In this document: positions 49,144 through 59,026 of the stretch, one piece after another
Layout: every line of letters starts with the position of its first letter
Position numbering within the stretch: position 1 is the stretch's first letter
DNA from: Bacillota bacterium
Lineage (GTDB): Bacteria; Bacillota_I; Bacilli_A; RF39; UBA660
Direction of reading: 5' to 3'
NCBI GenBank assembly: GCA_023460995.1
Contig: JAEWOE010000006.1
Coordinates: forward strand, 62,001 to 126,000
DNA length: 64,000 nucleotides
The notes under the pieces: generated by a model
The model's database searches: none
What the model was told of the DNA's origin: nothing
Seen by the model: only the letters and a program-made list of their open reading frames with translations
Position numbers and translations under genes: made by a program

Positions 49144-50659
49144 ATAATGTTGGATGTATTCCTGGTCCTATTGGTAGACCAATAACATACCAACCAACTA
49201 ATATTAGTAACCATAGTCCTGCAAATAATAGCATTGTAGGTAATAATATTCTTAGAGTGCCAAAAACTGTGATTTTAACATTTTCTTTAGTATTATATTT
49301 TTCTAGAAAAGCTAGCATTATCATATAATATGCAAAAAATGGAGTTATACTTTTACCAATTCCATCACCAACTCTAAATACAAATTGAGTGAAATTTGGA
49401 GCTATATTAGATCTCATCATAAGTGGTACCATTATAGGAGAAATGATTCCCCATTTTGTTACTGTTGATGGTATTAATATAGACATTACTATTACCGCTA
49501 TAAAGAAAGTTACTAATAATGGCAATCCTGTAAATGGTAACGAACTTATTAAGGTAGTTAATTGACATGCAATTACCTTTCCTAGGTTTGTCCATTCAAG
49601 AATGCCAATCATTTGAGAAACAAAGAATAATAAAACAAATAAGTATCCTAAGTTCTCAAAGTTTTTTGATAAACCTACACTATATTCAGTACTATTTTTT
49701 ATATTGCCTGATATAAATCCATATATGAAACCGCAAATCATTGTAATAATTAGTAGTATAAAAGTAAAACCTTGATAAAACGGTGATGACGCACCTAATA
49801 ATCTTTCAACATATGAATTTCCTTCTCCAAGTAACACTCCCGAACCAGGTAATCCAGGAATAATCATATACGCAATTATTATTGATAACATTATAAATGC
49901 CATATTACTATAGTATAATGCTTTTTTTGAAACTATTAATTCGTCATACTCAGAAACTGTGCTTTTCGGAACTTTTTTATCCAGAAAATTATGGACTATG
50001 AAAATACCAACAAACGCTAATATAACTGTACTAACAAACATAATATATGAATTTGAATTTAGAGCATAAACAAAGTTCTTATCTACATCAATTGTAGCAG
50101 CCTGTTGTGTAAGTGCCCCTAAAACAACTTCTTCATTATTGTATATAAAACCTGTTCCATATCCAATAGTAATACCTATAAACACTGTCAATATTCCTAG
50201 TAACGGTTTTCTACCGATTGTTTGATATAGTATAGGAATTACAGGTAATAAAAAGATGTAACTATAGTCTCCAAAAAAAGAACTACTAATACCAACTAAC
50301 AATACCAAAAAAGTTAGAAATTTAGGATTTATTTTACTAAAAGGCCTAAATATTGCTTTAAATATACCACTTGCTTCTCCAATACTTACCGTTATCAAAG
50401 AAATAATAAGCAAAACAAGAGGTTGAAAAATTTGTAAATTCGTAATTATATTACTTAGTATATATTTGATACCATCTTTTGTTAAAATGTTATTTACTGT
50501 AACTACAGAAGTTTCTAGTGAATTTTTTACAATACTCGTTTGTTCAGCATCTATTTGTAATAATGAAAAAACAGCACTTGTTACAATAATTATAAAAGTT
50601 AACAATATAATTGCTATAACAGGACCAAGCATCTTTTTATTCTTTTTGTTTTTCCTCAT
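49142..50659 (-). CDS. AbgT-family transporter
   Basis: 505 residues with about 11-13 membrane helices. SIGEASGIFKAIFRPFSKIN, FGDYSYIFLLPVIPILYQTI and GRKPLLGILTVFIGITIGYG follow the pattern of AbgT p-aminobenzoyl-glutamate/antimetabolite transporters. The late IPSTVTKWGIISPIMVPLMM also fits. Family members import p-aminobenzoyl-glutamate, a folate breakdown product, or export sulfonamides; the direction and substrate here are unknown. It has AGGAGG at its start and is inserted between the DUF951 gene and ychF. Confidence 0.85.
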   Translation of the reverse strand: MRKNKKNKKMLGPVIAIILLTFIIIVTSAVFSLLQIDAEQTSIVKNSLETSVVTVNNILTKDGIKYILSNIITNLQIFQPLVLLIISLITVSIGEASGIFKAIFRPFSKINPKFLTFLVLLVGISSSFFGDYSYIFLLPVIPILYQTIGRKPLLGILTVFIGITIGYGTGFIYNNEEVVLGALTQQAATIDVDKNFVYALNSNSYIMFVSTVILAFVGIFIVHNFLDKKVPKSTVSEYDELIVSKKALYYSNMAFIMLSIIIAYMIIPGLPGSGVLLGEGNSYVERLLGASSPFYQGFTFILLIITMICGFIYGFISGNIKNSTEYSVGLSKNFENLGYLFVLLFFVSQMIGILEWTNLGKVIACQLTTLISSLPFTGLPLLVTFFIAVIVMSILIPSTVTKWGIISPIMVPLMMRSNIAPNFTQFVFRVGDGIGKSITPFFAYYMIMLAFLEKYNTKENVKITVFGTLRILLPTMLLFAGLWLLILVGWYVIGLPIGPGIHPTL

Positions 50660-50668
50660 GCTTTCCTC

Positions 50669-50854
50669 CTAAAGGTTAATTATCTTTTTGACTTTTTTAT
50701 TAAATTCGATTCTGGGCATCATAATACTTCTGCCACAAGCAGTGCATTTAATCTTTATATCCGCACCAACTCTAATTATTTCCCATTCATTACTTCCACA
50801 AGGATGGGCTTTTTTCATCATAACGATGCTTCCTAATTTATATTCCTTATCCAT
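50669..50854 (-). CDS. DUF951 family small protein
   Basis: 61 residues from the ATG at 50854, which overlaps the mscS stop (ATGGATAA) and has GGTGG upstream. YKLGSIVMMKKAHPCGSNEW, IRVGADIKIKCTACGRSIMM and PRIEFNKKVKKI are the DUF951 pattern, with three Cys that could bind zinc. Its place between mscS and ychF is conserved in many Firmicutes; the biochemical role is unknown. Confidence 0.92.
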   Translation of the reverse strand: MDKEYKLGSIVMMKKAHPCGSNEWEIIRVGADIKIKCTACGRSIMMPRIEFNKKVKKIINL

Positions 50855-51638
50855 TATGTACCACCAATTGGCTATAAGGAATTGATATATCATTTTTATC
50901 TAATTCAATTTTGACTTCACGTTTTATTTTTCTTTGAATTTCATATTGCTTATTTGAAACAGTCGCAACTGTTATTCTGTAAGTTATTGAAGAAGTTCCT
51001 AGATCATTTACACCAAGTAATTCGACAGGACCTGTCAAATTTTCTAATTCTTCTGACAATCTTTCACATAATTTTGTCAAAACTTTTTCAACTTTAACTA
51101 AATCAGATTCATAAGCAACGCCTACATCTACTACTGCAAGAGAATCATCTAAAGTATGATTTACAACTTCTGAAACGCTTCTATTAGCAAATATTTTTAT
51201 TTCTCCTGTATATGCTTTAACTCTAGTTGTTTTTAAAGTAAGCGAAATTACTTCACCTTTGAAACCACTTACAGTAATTGTATCACCAATGCGATATTGT
51301 CCCTCAAGCATAATTGTTATACCAGCAACAAAATCCTTTAGTATATCCTGTAAAGCTAAAGCAAGAACAGCTGTAAAAACGCCTAGAGAAGCTAATATAG
51401 ATTTAGTGTCAATTCCATAAACATCTAATATAAGCATTATTACTATAATTATAACAAAAATTTTAACTACATTTATAAATAACGATTGTATTGTAATTAA
51501 ACGTTTATTATCTATACCTCTTGCTTTAAGTTTAAATAACTTCTTTATTATTTTTTTTACTACTTTATATATAATAAACGCAACAACAATTATTATAACT
51601 GGCGCCATAAACTCTTTTACTAATATTTTTTCAATCAT
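50847..51638 (-). CDS. mscS: Small-conductance mechanosensitive channel MscS
   Basis: 263 residues. Three N-terminal membrane segments include the pore-lining GVFTAVLALALQDILKDFVA helix, followed by the beta-domain with QYRIGDTITVSGFKGEVISL and the C-terminal alpha/beta domain. It opens upon membrane tension to release solutes. It begins two bases after the parB stop and overlaps the DUF951 gene. Confidence 0.93.
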   Translation of the reverse strand: MIEKILVKEFMAPVIIIVVAFIIYKVVKKIIKKLFKLKARGIDNKRLITIQSLFINVVKIFVIIIVIMLILDVYGIDTKSILASLGVFTAVLALALQDILKDFVAGITIMLEGQYRIGDTITVSGFKGEVISLTLKTTRVKAYTGEIKIFANRSVSEVVNHTLDDSLAVVDVGVAYESDLVKVEKVLTKLCERLSEELENLTGPVELLGVNDLGTSSITYRITVATVSNKQYEIQRKIKREVKIELDKNDISIPYSQLVVHNG

Positions 51639-51639
51639 A

Positions 51640-52524
51640 TTATTGCTCCTTAATATTTAATATTTCAAGAATACGGTTTAAATCATTTATATTACTAAAA
51701 CTAATTTCTATTCTTTTTTCTTTAATTTTAACTTTTGTATCTAATTTTTCTCTAAAAATATCTTCAACATATTTAAACTCAGATGAATTATTACGATTTT
51801 TTCTTTCCATCTTTACTTTTTTTAGTAACTCTGGATTATTTGATATATTTTCTACCTCTCTTACAGGTAGCTTTTGATCAATAATTTGATTTGCTAACCT
51901 TAACATTTCATCTTCAGATTCTAATTTGCTTATTACTCTTGCATGACCCATAGTTATCTCTTCTTTTATAATCATTTGTTGAATCTCTTTTGGCAACCTT
52001 AAAAGACCAATTATATTAGTAATGTGGCTCCTACTTTTTCCAACTTTTTTTGCAAGTTCATCTTGAGTTAAATTCAATTTATCTAGCATCGTCTTATATG
52101 CTATCGCTTCTTCAATTGCACTTAAGTTCTCTCTCTGTAAATTCTCAAGTAAAGCAATTTCCATCATTTGTTCATCTGTAAAAGTTCTAACTATTGCTGG
52201 AATTGTATCTCTACCTGCTAATCTAGATGCACGACATCTTCTTTCGCCAGCTATTATTTCATAACCTTTTATACTTTTTTTAACTATTATCGGTTGAAAA
52301 ACACCGTGATTTTTTATAGACTCAGATAATTCTTTTAATGCTTCATCATCAAATCTTTTTCTTGGTTGATATGGATTTGGTCGCAAATCATCAAGAGATA
52401 TTTCGATAATTTCTTCACTGCTAGCAGTTTCATATATCTTCTTCTCAATGCCTTCTAAATCTAAAGTTTCAGTATTGAATAGTTCTTCCAGACCTCTGCC
52501 TAAAGCTCTTTTTCTATTTTCCAT
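51640..52524 (-). CDS. parB: Chromosome-partitioning protein ParB (Spo0J-like)
   Basis: About 294 residues. LGRGLEELF at the N-terminus, the CTP-binding GERRCRASRLAG motif (about 88-99), and the helix-turn-helix TQDELAKKVGKSRSHITNII, followed by a C-terminal dimerisation region, are all typical. The ATG at 52524 overlaps the parA stop; an in-frame TTG at 52533 is an alternative start. It binds parS sites near the origin and loads SMC. No convincing parS is present in this window. Confidence 0.95.
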   Translation of the reverse strand: MENRKRALGRGLEELFNTETLDLEGIEKKIYETASSEEIIEISLDDLRPNPYQPRKRFDDEALKELSESIKNHGVFQPIIVKKSIKGYEIIAGERRCRASRLAGRDTIPAIVRTFTDEQMMEIALLENLQRENLSAIEEAIAYKTMLDKLNLTQDELAKKVGKSRSHITNIIGLLRLPKEIQQMIIKEEITMGHARVISKLESEDEMLRLANQIIDQKLPVREVENISNNPELLKKVKMERKNRNNSSEFKYVEDIFREKLDTKVKIKEKRIEISFSNINDLNRILEILNIKEQ

Positions 52525-53299
52525 TTCTTGCAATCACTTCCTTTGCTAAGCTTAAATATGCTTCAGCACCCCTGTTATTAGATGCATAATAAATTATTGG
52601 TTTTCCATGACTTGGGGCTTCAGATAACTTTACTAATCTTGGTATAATCGTGTCATATACTCTTTCCTTGAAGTAACCTCTTATATCTTCAACAACTTCT
52701 AATCCTAGACAAGTTCGACTGTCTAACATAGTAAGTAATACTCCCTCAATATCCAAATGTGGATTTAAATTTTTTTGTGCCAAAAGAATTGTGTTAACTA
52801 ATTGAGCAATACCCTCTAATGCAAAAAACTCACACTGAACTGGTATAATTACTGAATCAGCAGCAGTTAAAGCATTCGTAGTGAGAATACCCAGGCTTGG
52901 TGGACAATCAATTATTACATAATCAAATATCTCTTTTGCTACATCTAAATATTTTTTTAATTGTCCACCCTTATTAAAACTTGAATCTTGTCTACTTCTT
53001 TCAACAAGTTCAATATCTATACCCGCTAAATTTATAGTTGCAGGCAATATATATAAATTTTTAAACTTTGTTTTAACAATTGTATTGTCTAAATCAGCTT
53101 TATCTATCATCAATTCATAAATGCTGTTCTCACATTCACCTTTTGCTACTCCTAATCCAGTTGTACTGTTTCCTTGAGGATCTAAGTCTACAAGTAATAC
53201 TTTTCTTTTTAATACACCTAATGAAGCAGCCAAATTAATACTTGATGTGGTTTTCCCAACACCGCCTTTTTGATTAACCAATGCTATTACTTTGCCCAT
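52514..53299 (-). CDS. parA: Chromosome-partitioning ATPase ParA (Soj-like)
   Basis: 261 residues. VNQKGGVGKTTSSINLAAS is the deviant Walker A motif, DLDPQGNSTTGLG and VIIDCPPSLGILT the others. It cooperates with ParB in origin segregation and replication control. Start at 53299 with GGTG upstream. Confidence 0.96.
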   Translation of the reverse strand: MGKVIALVNQKGGVGKTTSSINLAASLGVLKRKVLLVDLDPQGNSTTGLGVAKGECENSIYELMIDKADLDNTIVKTKFKNLYILPATINLAGIDIELVERSRQDSSFNKGGQLKKYLDVAKEIFDYVIIDCPPSLGILTTNALTAADSVIIPVQCEFFALEGIAQLVNTILLAQKNLNPHLDIEGVLLTMLDSRTCLGLEVVEDIRGYFKERVYDTIIPRLVKLSEAPSHGKPIIYYASNNRGAEAYLSLAKEVIARNGK

Positions 53300-53380
53300 C
53301 TATATCACCATTTTCTAATACATTATATACATATATATTTTAACACACTTTTAACTCAAATGCTATATATCTTGAAAAAG

Positions 53381-53403
53381 AAAAAAGATGCTTATGCATC
53401 TTT
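53381..53403 (-). terminator. Terminator overlapping the ftsH stop
   Basis: The 8-bp stem AAAGATGC/GCATCTTT with a 4-base loop (53384-53403) is followed by TTTTTTC on the minus strand. The ftsH TAA lies in the loop. Confidence 0.85.
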
Positions 53404-55386
53404 GTCTTTTAAGGCATCAACAATTTCTTCTTTTGTCATTTTAGAAGAAAATTTAATTTTCTTTTCTCTAGCAATGTCTCTTAATTCTTCTAAAGATAAA
53501 TCTTTATAACTTAATTCATCAAAATCACTAGCGTCAAGTTCTCCATCTTCATCTGGCATACAACCATTTTTTACTAAATATTCAATTTGTTCTTTTGTAA
53601 GAGTTTCATATTCTAGTAAAGAATTGGCAATTAAATCTAATAAATCTTTATTATCTTTTAATACCTTTGTAGTTTTTTTATAACATTCATCAATTATCTT
53701 ACGCATTTCTTGATCTATCTCAAAAGCAACTTGACTTGAAAAATTACGACTCTTGTTATAGTCTCTACCTAAGAATACACTAGATTCTTGATGTTCAAAT
53801 TGAACTGGTCCAAGTTCACTCATACCATATTCAGTTACCATAGCACGAGCAATTTTTGTAGCCTTTTCAAAATCATTGTGTGCTCCAGTAGTCATTTCAT
53901 TAAATGTTAATTCTTCAGCAACACGTCCGCCAAGAAGACCAGAAATTGTTTCTAATAGTTCACTTCTTGTTGAAAGATATGTTTCTTCCTTAGGAAGCAT
54001 TAAATTATATCCACCGGCTTCTCCTCTTGGAACTATTGTTATTTTTTGAACTTCATTAGCACCATCTAGTTTTATACCTAAGACAGCATGACCAGCTTCA
54101 TGATATGCTACTACTTTTTTCTCTTTTTCAGTATATTTATGAGAAACTTTAGCAGGTCCCATTAATACACGGTCGTGTGCCTCATCTATTTCAGCCATTG
54201 TAATAATTTTCTTATCTCTTCTGACTGCAAGTAATGCAGCCTCATTTAGTAAATTTTCTAAATCAGCGCCACTTAATCCTACCGTTCTTTTAGCAATATT
54301 TTTAAGATTTACTTGTTTTGAAAAAATCTTACCTTTAGCATGAACTTTAAGAATTTCTTCTCTTCCTTTTATATCAGGTAAATTAACTGTTATTTGTCTA
54401 TCAAATCTACCTGGTCTTAAAAGAGCTGGATCTAAAACATCAGGTCTATTTGTAGCAGCTATTATGATTATTCCTTCATTAGCCCCAAAACCATCCATCT
54501 CAGTAAGTAACTGGTTTAATGTTTGTTCACGTTCATCATGACCGCCACCTAGTCCTGCACCTCTTTGACGGCCTACAGCATCTATTTCATCAATAAATAT
54601 TAGACATGGAGCAGTTTCTTTAGCTTGTTTAAACATATCTCTAACTCGAGATGCACCTACACCAACAAAAAGTTCCACAAATTCTGACCCACTTATATAA
54701 TAAAATGGAACATTTGCTTCTCCTGCTACTGATCTAGCAAGCAAAGTTTTTCCTGTTCCTGGAGGACCCACTAATAATACACCTTTTGGAATTCTAGCAC
54801 CCATATCAGTGAATTTCTTAGGATTTTTTAAGAAGTCTATTAATTCTTTGACTTCTTCTTTTTCTTCGTCTAATCCAGCAACTTTATCAAAAGTAATTTT
54901 ATTTTTATTATCGTTTAATTTAGCTCTACTACGACCAAAATCCATTGATTTATTTGCTCCACCCATTTGCTTAGTAATAAAGAAGAAAGCAAAACCAATC
55001 AATAATAACATTGGTAAAACATTAATCAAGAATGTTAACAACATACTTGAGTTAGGATCGGTATCTGTTTTCAAAGTAAATCCTTGTTCAGCCTGAGCAT
55101 CATAAATTATTTCCATCGTTTCATTAGAATAAGGAACTCTTAAAAAGAAAGATTCTTCTTCTTTATAATCGCTCATTTTCCCTGTTAATTGATATACTCC
55201 AGCACTACTTTCTGGTGTTATAGTAACTTCTTCCACATCACCTTTTTCTACTGCTTCTATAAATTCATTATAAGTTAAGATGTTGACTTTTTGGTTTAAC
55301 ACATCCATAAAATAAACTATACTTACAATTATCAGAAATAGAAAAACGTACGGTAAAAAGCTTTTTTTTATTGTTTTTTTATTCAT
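53392..55386 (-). CDS. ftsH: ATP-dependent zinc metalloprotease FtsH with extra C-terminal helical domain
   Basis: 664 residues. Two membrane helices (about 9-28 and 115-138) flank the external domain. The AAA module has Walker [14 protein letters not shown] (about 207-219), [15 protein letters not shown] and the second region [18 protein letters not shown]. The protease has HEAGHAVLG with its zinc ligands. It degrades membrane and regulatory proteins. The last 35 or so residues, [20 protein letters not shown] and the following helix, look like a SAP/Rho-N-type helix-extended-loop-helix, which is not part of standard FtsH. It follows tilS by 15 bases, the classic order. Confidence 0.96.
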   Translation of the reverse strand: MNKKTIKKSFLPYVFLFLIIVSIVYFMDVLNQKVNILTYNEFIEAVEKGDVEEVTITPESSAGVYQLTGKMSDYKEEESFFLRVPYSNETMEIIYDAQAEQGFTLKTDTDPNSSMLLTFLINVLPMLLLIGFAFFFITKQMGGANKSMDFGRSRAKLNDNKNKITFDKVAGLDEEKEEVKELIDFLKNPKKFTDMGARIPKGVLLVGPPGTGKTLLARSVAGEANVPFYYISGSEFVELFVGVGASRVRDMFKQAKETAPCLIFIDEIDAVGRQRGAGLGGGHDEREQTLNQLLTEMDGFGANEGIIIIAATNRPDVLDPALLRPGRFDRQITVNLPDIKGREEILKVHAKGKIFSKQVNLKNIAKRTVGLSGADLENLLNEAALLAVRRDKKIITMAEIDEAHDRVLMGPAKVSHKYTEKEKKVVAYHEAGHAVLGIKLDGANEVQKITIVPRGEAGGYNLMLPKEETYLSTRSELLETISGLLGGRVAEELTFNEMTTGAHNDFEKATKIARAMVTEYGMSELGPVQFEHQESSVFLGRDYNKSRNFSSQVAFEIDQEMRKIIDECYKKTTKVLKDNKDLLDLIANSLLEYETLTKEQIEYLVKNGCMPDEDGELDASDFDELSYKDLSLEELRDIAREKKIKFSSKMTKEEIVDALKDKDA

Positions 55387-55401
55387 ATAATTAATTCCTC
55401 C

Positions 55402-56730
55402 TTAATAATACCTAAGTATTATATCATAATTTTCTTTTTTTTGTTTATCAAATTTGCTTTTTTTTAGTCCAGGTAACCAAACAATATTTTCTTCATTATC
55501 AACTACTACGGGCCAGTTATCTCTATCATTGACAGGAATTTTTTCATCTATAAAGATATCTTTAATCTTTTTAGTACCTACCATCCCTTTTACTGCCATC
55601 TTGTCACCATCTTTTCTGTTTCTAACATGAAGTGGTAAAGAGACATCTTCTTTACTTAGGCGACATATAAAATTATCAGTTGCATCACTTTTATCAACTA
55701 CTTCTATATTTTTACCATTTGGCAAATTAATAAATTTATTTAGTTCAATTTCATATTCATTACTTTTTTGTGCTAAATCAGCCAAAACTAAAGTATCGTA
55801 AGATTTTATAGCTTGTACATTATTTGGCAAATGAACCTTTACGTTGGCTCTTTTTGAATTTATTACTTCATATAAAATTTCAGCATGTCTATCTGTAATT
55901 AGCATAAGATCGTCTTGATAAATACGTTCTAATATAGAATATATTATTTTCATTTGAATTACCTTGTCTTCTTTAATAATTTTTTCTATTTTTAAGACAC
56001 CATCTACATATATTCCTTTTATTTTTTTAGATACTTCTTTGTCAATATATTCATTATATTCTAGTAATGTCTTACTAAACTTATAAAATTTTTGATGTAC
56101 ATTAGGATCTTCTTTTTTAAATTCAGGAACTATATACTTTCTAAATCTATTTCGTGTGTAAACATCTTTTTGGTTTGAACTATCAATAGCATATGGAACC
56201 TTATTCTTTTTATTATACTGAATGATTTGTTCTTTTGTAAGATGCATAAGAGGTCTTACAATTTTATATGAACCTTTATCAATAATTTTAGAAAATCCGC
56301 TATATCCTCTTAAAGTTGAACCTCTTACAATTCTCATTAATATTGTTTCTATCAAATCATCTCCATGATGAGCTGTAAATAAATACTTAGAATTATATTT
56401 TTTAACAAGCCCGCTGAAATAATTATATCTTTTTGTATGAGCTTCATTATGGAAATTATCATCACCATAATCTTCTATTGTCATAGTCTCAAACACAATA
56501 TTATGGTTTCTACAGAATTTTTCTACAAATTGTTGTTCCTCTAATTGCCCTACTCTTCCTGTATTGTGATTAACATGAGCACAAACAACTTCAATATCTA
56601 AAGCTTTTTTCACCCTAATAAGTAAAGATAATAAAGCCATTGAGTCAGGACCACCAGAAACTCCTGCTATAACTGAATCTCCATATTTGATTTTTAAGTC
56701 ATCCATCAAATAATTATAAGCTTCATCCAC
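55402..56730 (-). CDS. tilS: tRNA(Ile)-lysidine synthase
   Basis: 442 residues. IAGVSGGPDSMALLSLL is the PP-loop that activates ATP. ERR-like and HHGDDLIETILMRIVRGST are TilS signatures, and the C-terminal part has KDGDKMAVKGMVGTKKIKDI. It makes lysidine at C34 of the AUA-reading tRNA-Ile. The frame extends to a GTG at 56739, but the GTG at 56730 has AAGGTGG five bases upstream and is preferred. Confidence 0.94.
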   Translation of the reverse strand: MDEAYNYLMDDLKIKYGDSVIAGVSGGPDSMALLSLLIRVKKALDIEVVCAHVNHNTGRVGQLEEQQFVEKFCRNHNIVFETMTIEDYGDDNFHNEAHTKRYNYFSGLVKKYNSKYLFTAHHGDDLIETILMRIVRGSTLRGYSGFSKIIDKGSYKIVRPLMHLTKEQIIQYNKKNKVPYAIDSSNQKDVYTRNRFRKYIVPEFKKEDPNVHQKFYKFSKTLLEYNEYIDKEVSKKIKGIYVDGVLKIEKIIKEDKVIQMKIIYSILERIYQDDLMLITDRHAEILYEVINSKRANVKVHLPNNVQAIKSYDTLVLADLAQKSNEYEIELNKFINLPNGKNIEVVDKSDATDNFICRLSKEDVSLPLHVRNRKDGDKMAVKGMVGTKKIKDIFIDEKIPVNDRDNWPVVVDNEENIVWLPGLKKSKFDKQKKENYDIILRYY

Positions 56731-56732
56731 TG

Positions 56733-57383
56733 TTACCACCTTATTCTTTCTATATTTTTTTCTTCTAAAAAGGCATTTGTTTTTGAAAATGGTTTACTAC
56801 CAAAAAAACCCCTACTTGATGATAATGGAGAAGGATGAACACTTTCAACAATATAATGTCTTTCATTAGTAATAAAAGTTTTTTTTGTTCTAGCATAACT
56901 TCCCCAAAAAATGAAAACTACTGGTTCTTCTCTATCATTTAATTTTTTTATAATTTGATCTGTGAATATCTCCCAGCCTTTATCTTTATGGGATAATGGA
57001 CTATCTTTTTCTACAGTTAAAATCGAGTTAAGAAGTAAAACTCCTTGGGTTGCCCAATCTGTTAAATCATTAGAAGTTCTATCAATATTAAGATCAGATT
57101 TTAATTCTTTAAATATATTTCTTAATGATGGTGGTCTTTTAATATCATTTGGGACAGAAAAAGACAATCCCTGTGCTTCACCAGTACCATGATAAGGATC
57201 CTGTCCTAATATTACAACTTTTACGTCATTGTAACCTGTTAGTTCTAAAGCTTTAAAAATATTTTCATAAAGAGGAAAAACTATTTTTTCTTGATACTGT
57301 TTTTTTATATAATCTTCTAATTCTATATAGTAAGGTTTCTCATATTCTTCTGATAAAATATCGTACCACAATGTATTATGCAT
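56733..57383 (-). CDS. ung: Uracil-DNA glycosylase
   Basis: 216 residues. VVILGQDPYHGTGEAQGLSF contains catalytic Asp62. LLNSILTVEKDSPLSHKDKG and HPSPLSSSRGFFGSKPFS, with the catalytic His, complete the family-1 set. It removes uracil from DNA. It starts five bases after ksgA. Confidence 0.96.
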   Translation of the reverse strand: MHNTLWYDILSEEYEKPYYIELEDYIKKQYQEKIVFPLYENIFKALELTGYNDVKVVILGQDPYHGTGEAQGLSFSVPNDIKRPPSLRNIFKELKSDLNIDRTSNDLTDWATQGVLLLNSILTVEKDSPLSHKDKGWEIFTDQIIKKLNDREEPVVFIFWGSYARTKKTFITNERHYIVESVHPSPLSSSRGFFGSKPFSKTNAFLEEKNIERIRW

Positions 57384-57387
57384 TATA

Positions 57388-58218
57388 TTACCCCAAATTA
57401 TTTGCTATATCAGCGAAAATTTCAATAGATAATTGTTCTGCTCGAACACTTAAATCATAACCATGTTTCAACAAAGTGCTAGAAATGCTATCTAAATTAT
57501 ATCCATTTAAATTATTGCGTATCGTTTTTCTTTTTTGTTTAAAACTATCTTTTACTAATTTAAAAAACAATTCCTCATTCTTAACGTAAATTTTACTTTT
57601 TCTTTTAGAAAAAGCTACAACAATACTGTCGACATTAGGTTTTGGAAGAAAAACATTTTTACTTACATCCATTATTTTATTAATATCAAAGTAATATTTT
57701 AGAAAGATAGACAGAGAACTATAATCTTTTGTTCCTGGATTAGCTTTAAATCTATCTCCAACCTCTTTTTGAACCATGATTACTATTTTATCTACTTTTA
57801 TATTATCTTCTATTAGTTTTACAATTATTGGAGTAGTGATGTAATAAGGCAAATTTGCTACAACATAAAGTTTATTATATTTATATTTACTTAAATCACT
57901 ACTAATGTTGGCTTTCAAAAAATCTTCATATATTACATCTACATTATTATGTTCTGACAGATTGTCATTTAAAATTTGTTTCAAAGAAGTATCTATTTCA
58001 TAGCATAGGACACTTTTTGCAGCGTTTGCTAATCCACAAGTTAAAGAACCTGCTCCAGGTCCGACTTCAATTACTAACGTTTCTTTATTTATTTCAGATT
58101 TATTAACAATATTCGTTATGATATTTTCATCTATTATGAAGTTTTGTCCAAACTTCTTTTTAAAATTAAAGTCATTCTTTTTTAGTGTATCTTGCATTTT
58201 TTTTGGTGAATATTCCAT
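57388..58218 (-). CDS. ksgA: 16S rRNA dimethyladenosine transferase KsgA/RsmA
   Basis: 276 residues. KKFGQNFIIDENIITNIV and VIEVGPGAGSLTCGLA bind SAM, and VANLPYYITTPII has the NLPY catalytic motif. It dimethylates the two adenines at the 3' end of 16S rRNA. GAGGAGG lies upstream. In Bacillus the neighbour rnmV lies between it and yabE; here that gene is absent. Confidence 0.96.
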   Translation of the reverse strand: MEYSPKKMQDTLKKNDFNFKKKFGQNFIIDENIITNIVNKSEINKETLVIEVGPGAGSLTCGLANAAKSVLCYEIDTSLKQILNDNLSEHNNVDVIYEDFLKANISSDLSKYKYNKLYVVANLPYYITTPIIVKLIEDNIKVDKIVIMVQKEVGDRFKANPGTKDYSSLSIFLKYYFDINKIMDVSKNVFLPKPNVDSIVVAFSKRKSKIYVKNEELFFKLVKDSFKQKRKTIRNNLNGYNLDSISSTLLKHGYDLSVRAEQLSIEIFADIANNLG

Positions 58219-58265
58219 ATTATCACTTCCTCCTCAATTATACCTAAAAATATAAATATAAGCAA

Positions 58266-58291
58266 TAAAAAAGGGGCTTTTTACCATCCCC
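58266..58291 (-). terminator. Probable terminator after the 3D-domain gene
   Basis: GGGG...CCCC stem (58273-58291) followed on the minus strand by TTTTTTATT. The stem is short but GC-rich, and the gene's stop codon lies in the loop. Confidence 0.6.
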
Positions 58292-58982
58292 ATCTTTTTA
58301 CACTAAAATTTGTATTTTTATTTGTTTTAAATGTTAAGCCTACTTCAGTTGCAAATGCTAGATCAATATGAATATATCCTTGATTATATGCACTTCTCAT
58401 AGCATACCCAGTATCAAGTACCACTCCGATGATTGGTTCCTCTAAATCACCATTATTTACTTCAATAATAGTACCACAAGGAAATTCCCTTTGATCAGCT
58501 GCCAATATTCTAATATTACCGAAATTTTCATCTTGATAATATATACCATCGGTGGCTAAATTTACATATTTTCCAACATTTGTTGGGCAAGCAACATAAC
58601 CTCTACCATCACAAGTTGTACAGTCAGGACCGTAACCAGTAACTACACCAACATACTCTCCATATTTGCCTATACCAACTTCTATTACTTCATCTATCTT
58701 TTCTTGCAAAGTTTTAAATGCATTCCCTGAACCATCTAAATAGACAATACCATCCTGTCCTTTTGTTATAACATTAACTATACCACTAGGAACCTTTGGA
58801 TTATAGGTAGTTATTGTTTCATAGTCTACAACAGTATTAACTATACTAGAACTTTTCATCATGTCTGCATTATTAATTCCAATTCTTTGTTTTTCCATTT
58901 TTACAGTACCAAAGAAAGAAGAAACTGATACAATCAGTAAGCTTGCATATCTTAATACTAGTTTAAAAAATGTTATATTCAT
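58281..58982 (-). CDS. YabE-like secreted 3D-domain protein (cell-wall related)
   Basis: 233 residues. An N-terminal hydrophobic segment (about 5-25) exports it. The C-terminal 3D domain has three conserved Asp: ILAADQREFPCGTIIEV, VVLDTGYAMR and IHIDLAFATE, the arrangement of MltA-like/resuscitation-factor hydrolases. A Cys cluster, DCTTCDGRGYVAC, lies just before it. Position between tatD and ksgA matches yabE of Bacillus, but the long DUF348/G5 part of YabE is lacking. It probably cleaves or remodels peptidoglycan outside the cell. Confidence 0.87.
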   Translation of the reverse strand: MNITFFKLVLRYASLLIVSVSSFFGTVKMEKQRIGINNADMMKSSSIVNTVVDYETITTYNPKVPSGIVNVITKGQDGIVYLDGSGNAFKTLQEKIDEVIEVGIGKYGEYVGVVTGYGPDCTTCDGRGYVACPTNVGKYVNLATDGIYYQDENFGNIRILAADQREFPCGTIIEVNNGDLEEPIIGVVLDTGYAMRSAYNQGYIHIDLAFATEVGLTFKTNKNTNFSVKRWGW

Positions 58983-59026
58983 AAGTCACCTCAAAAACTA
59001 AATTATATAAGTAAATTTTAACATAA

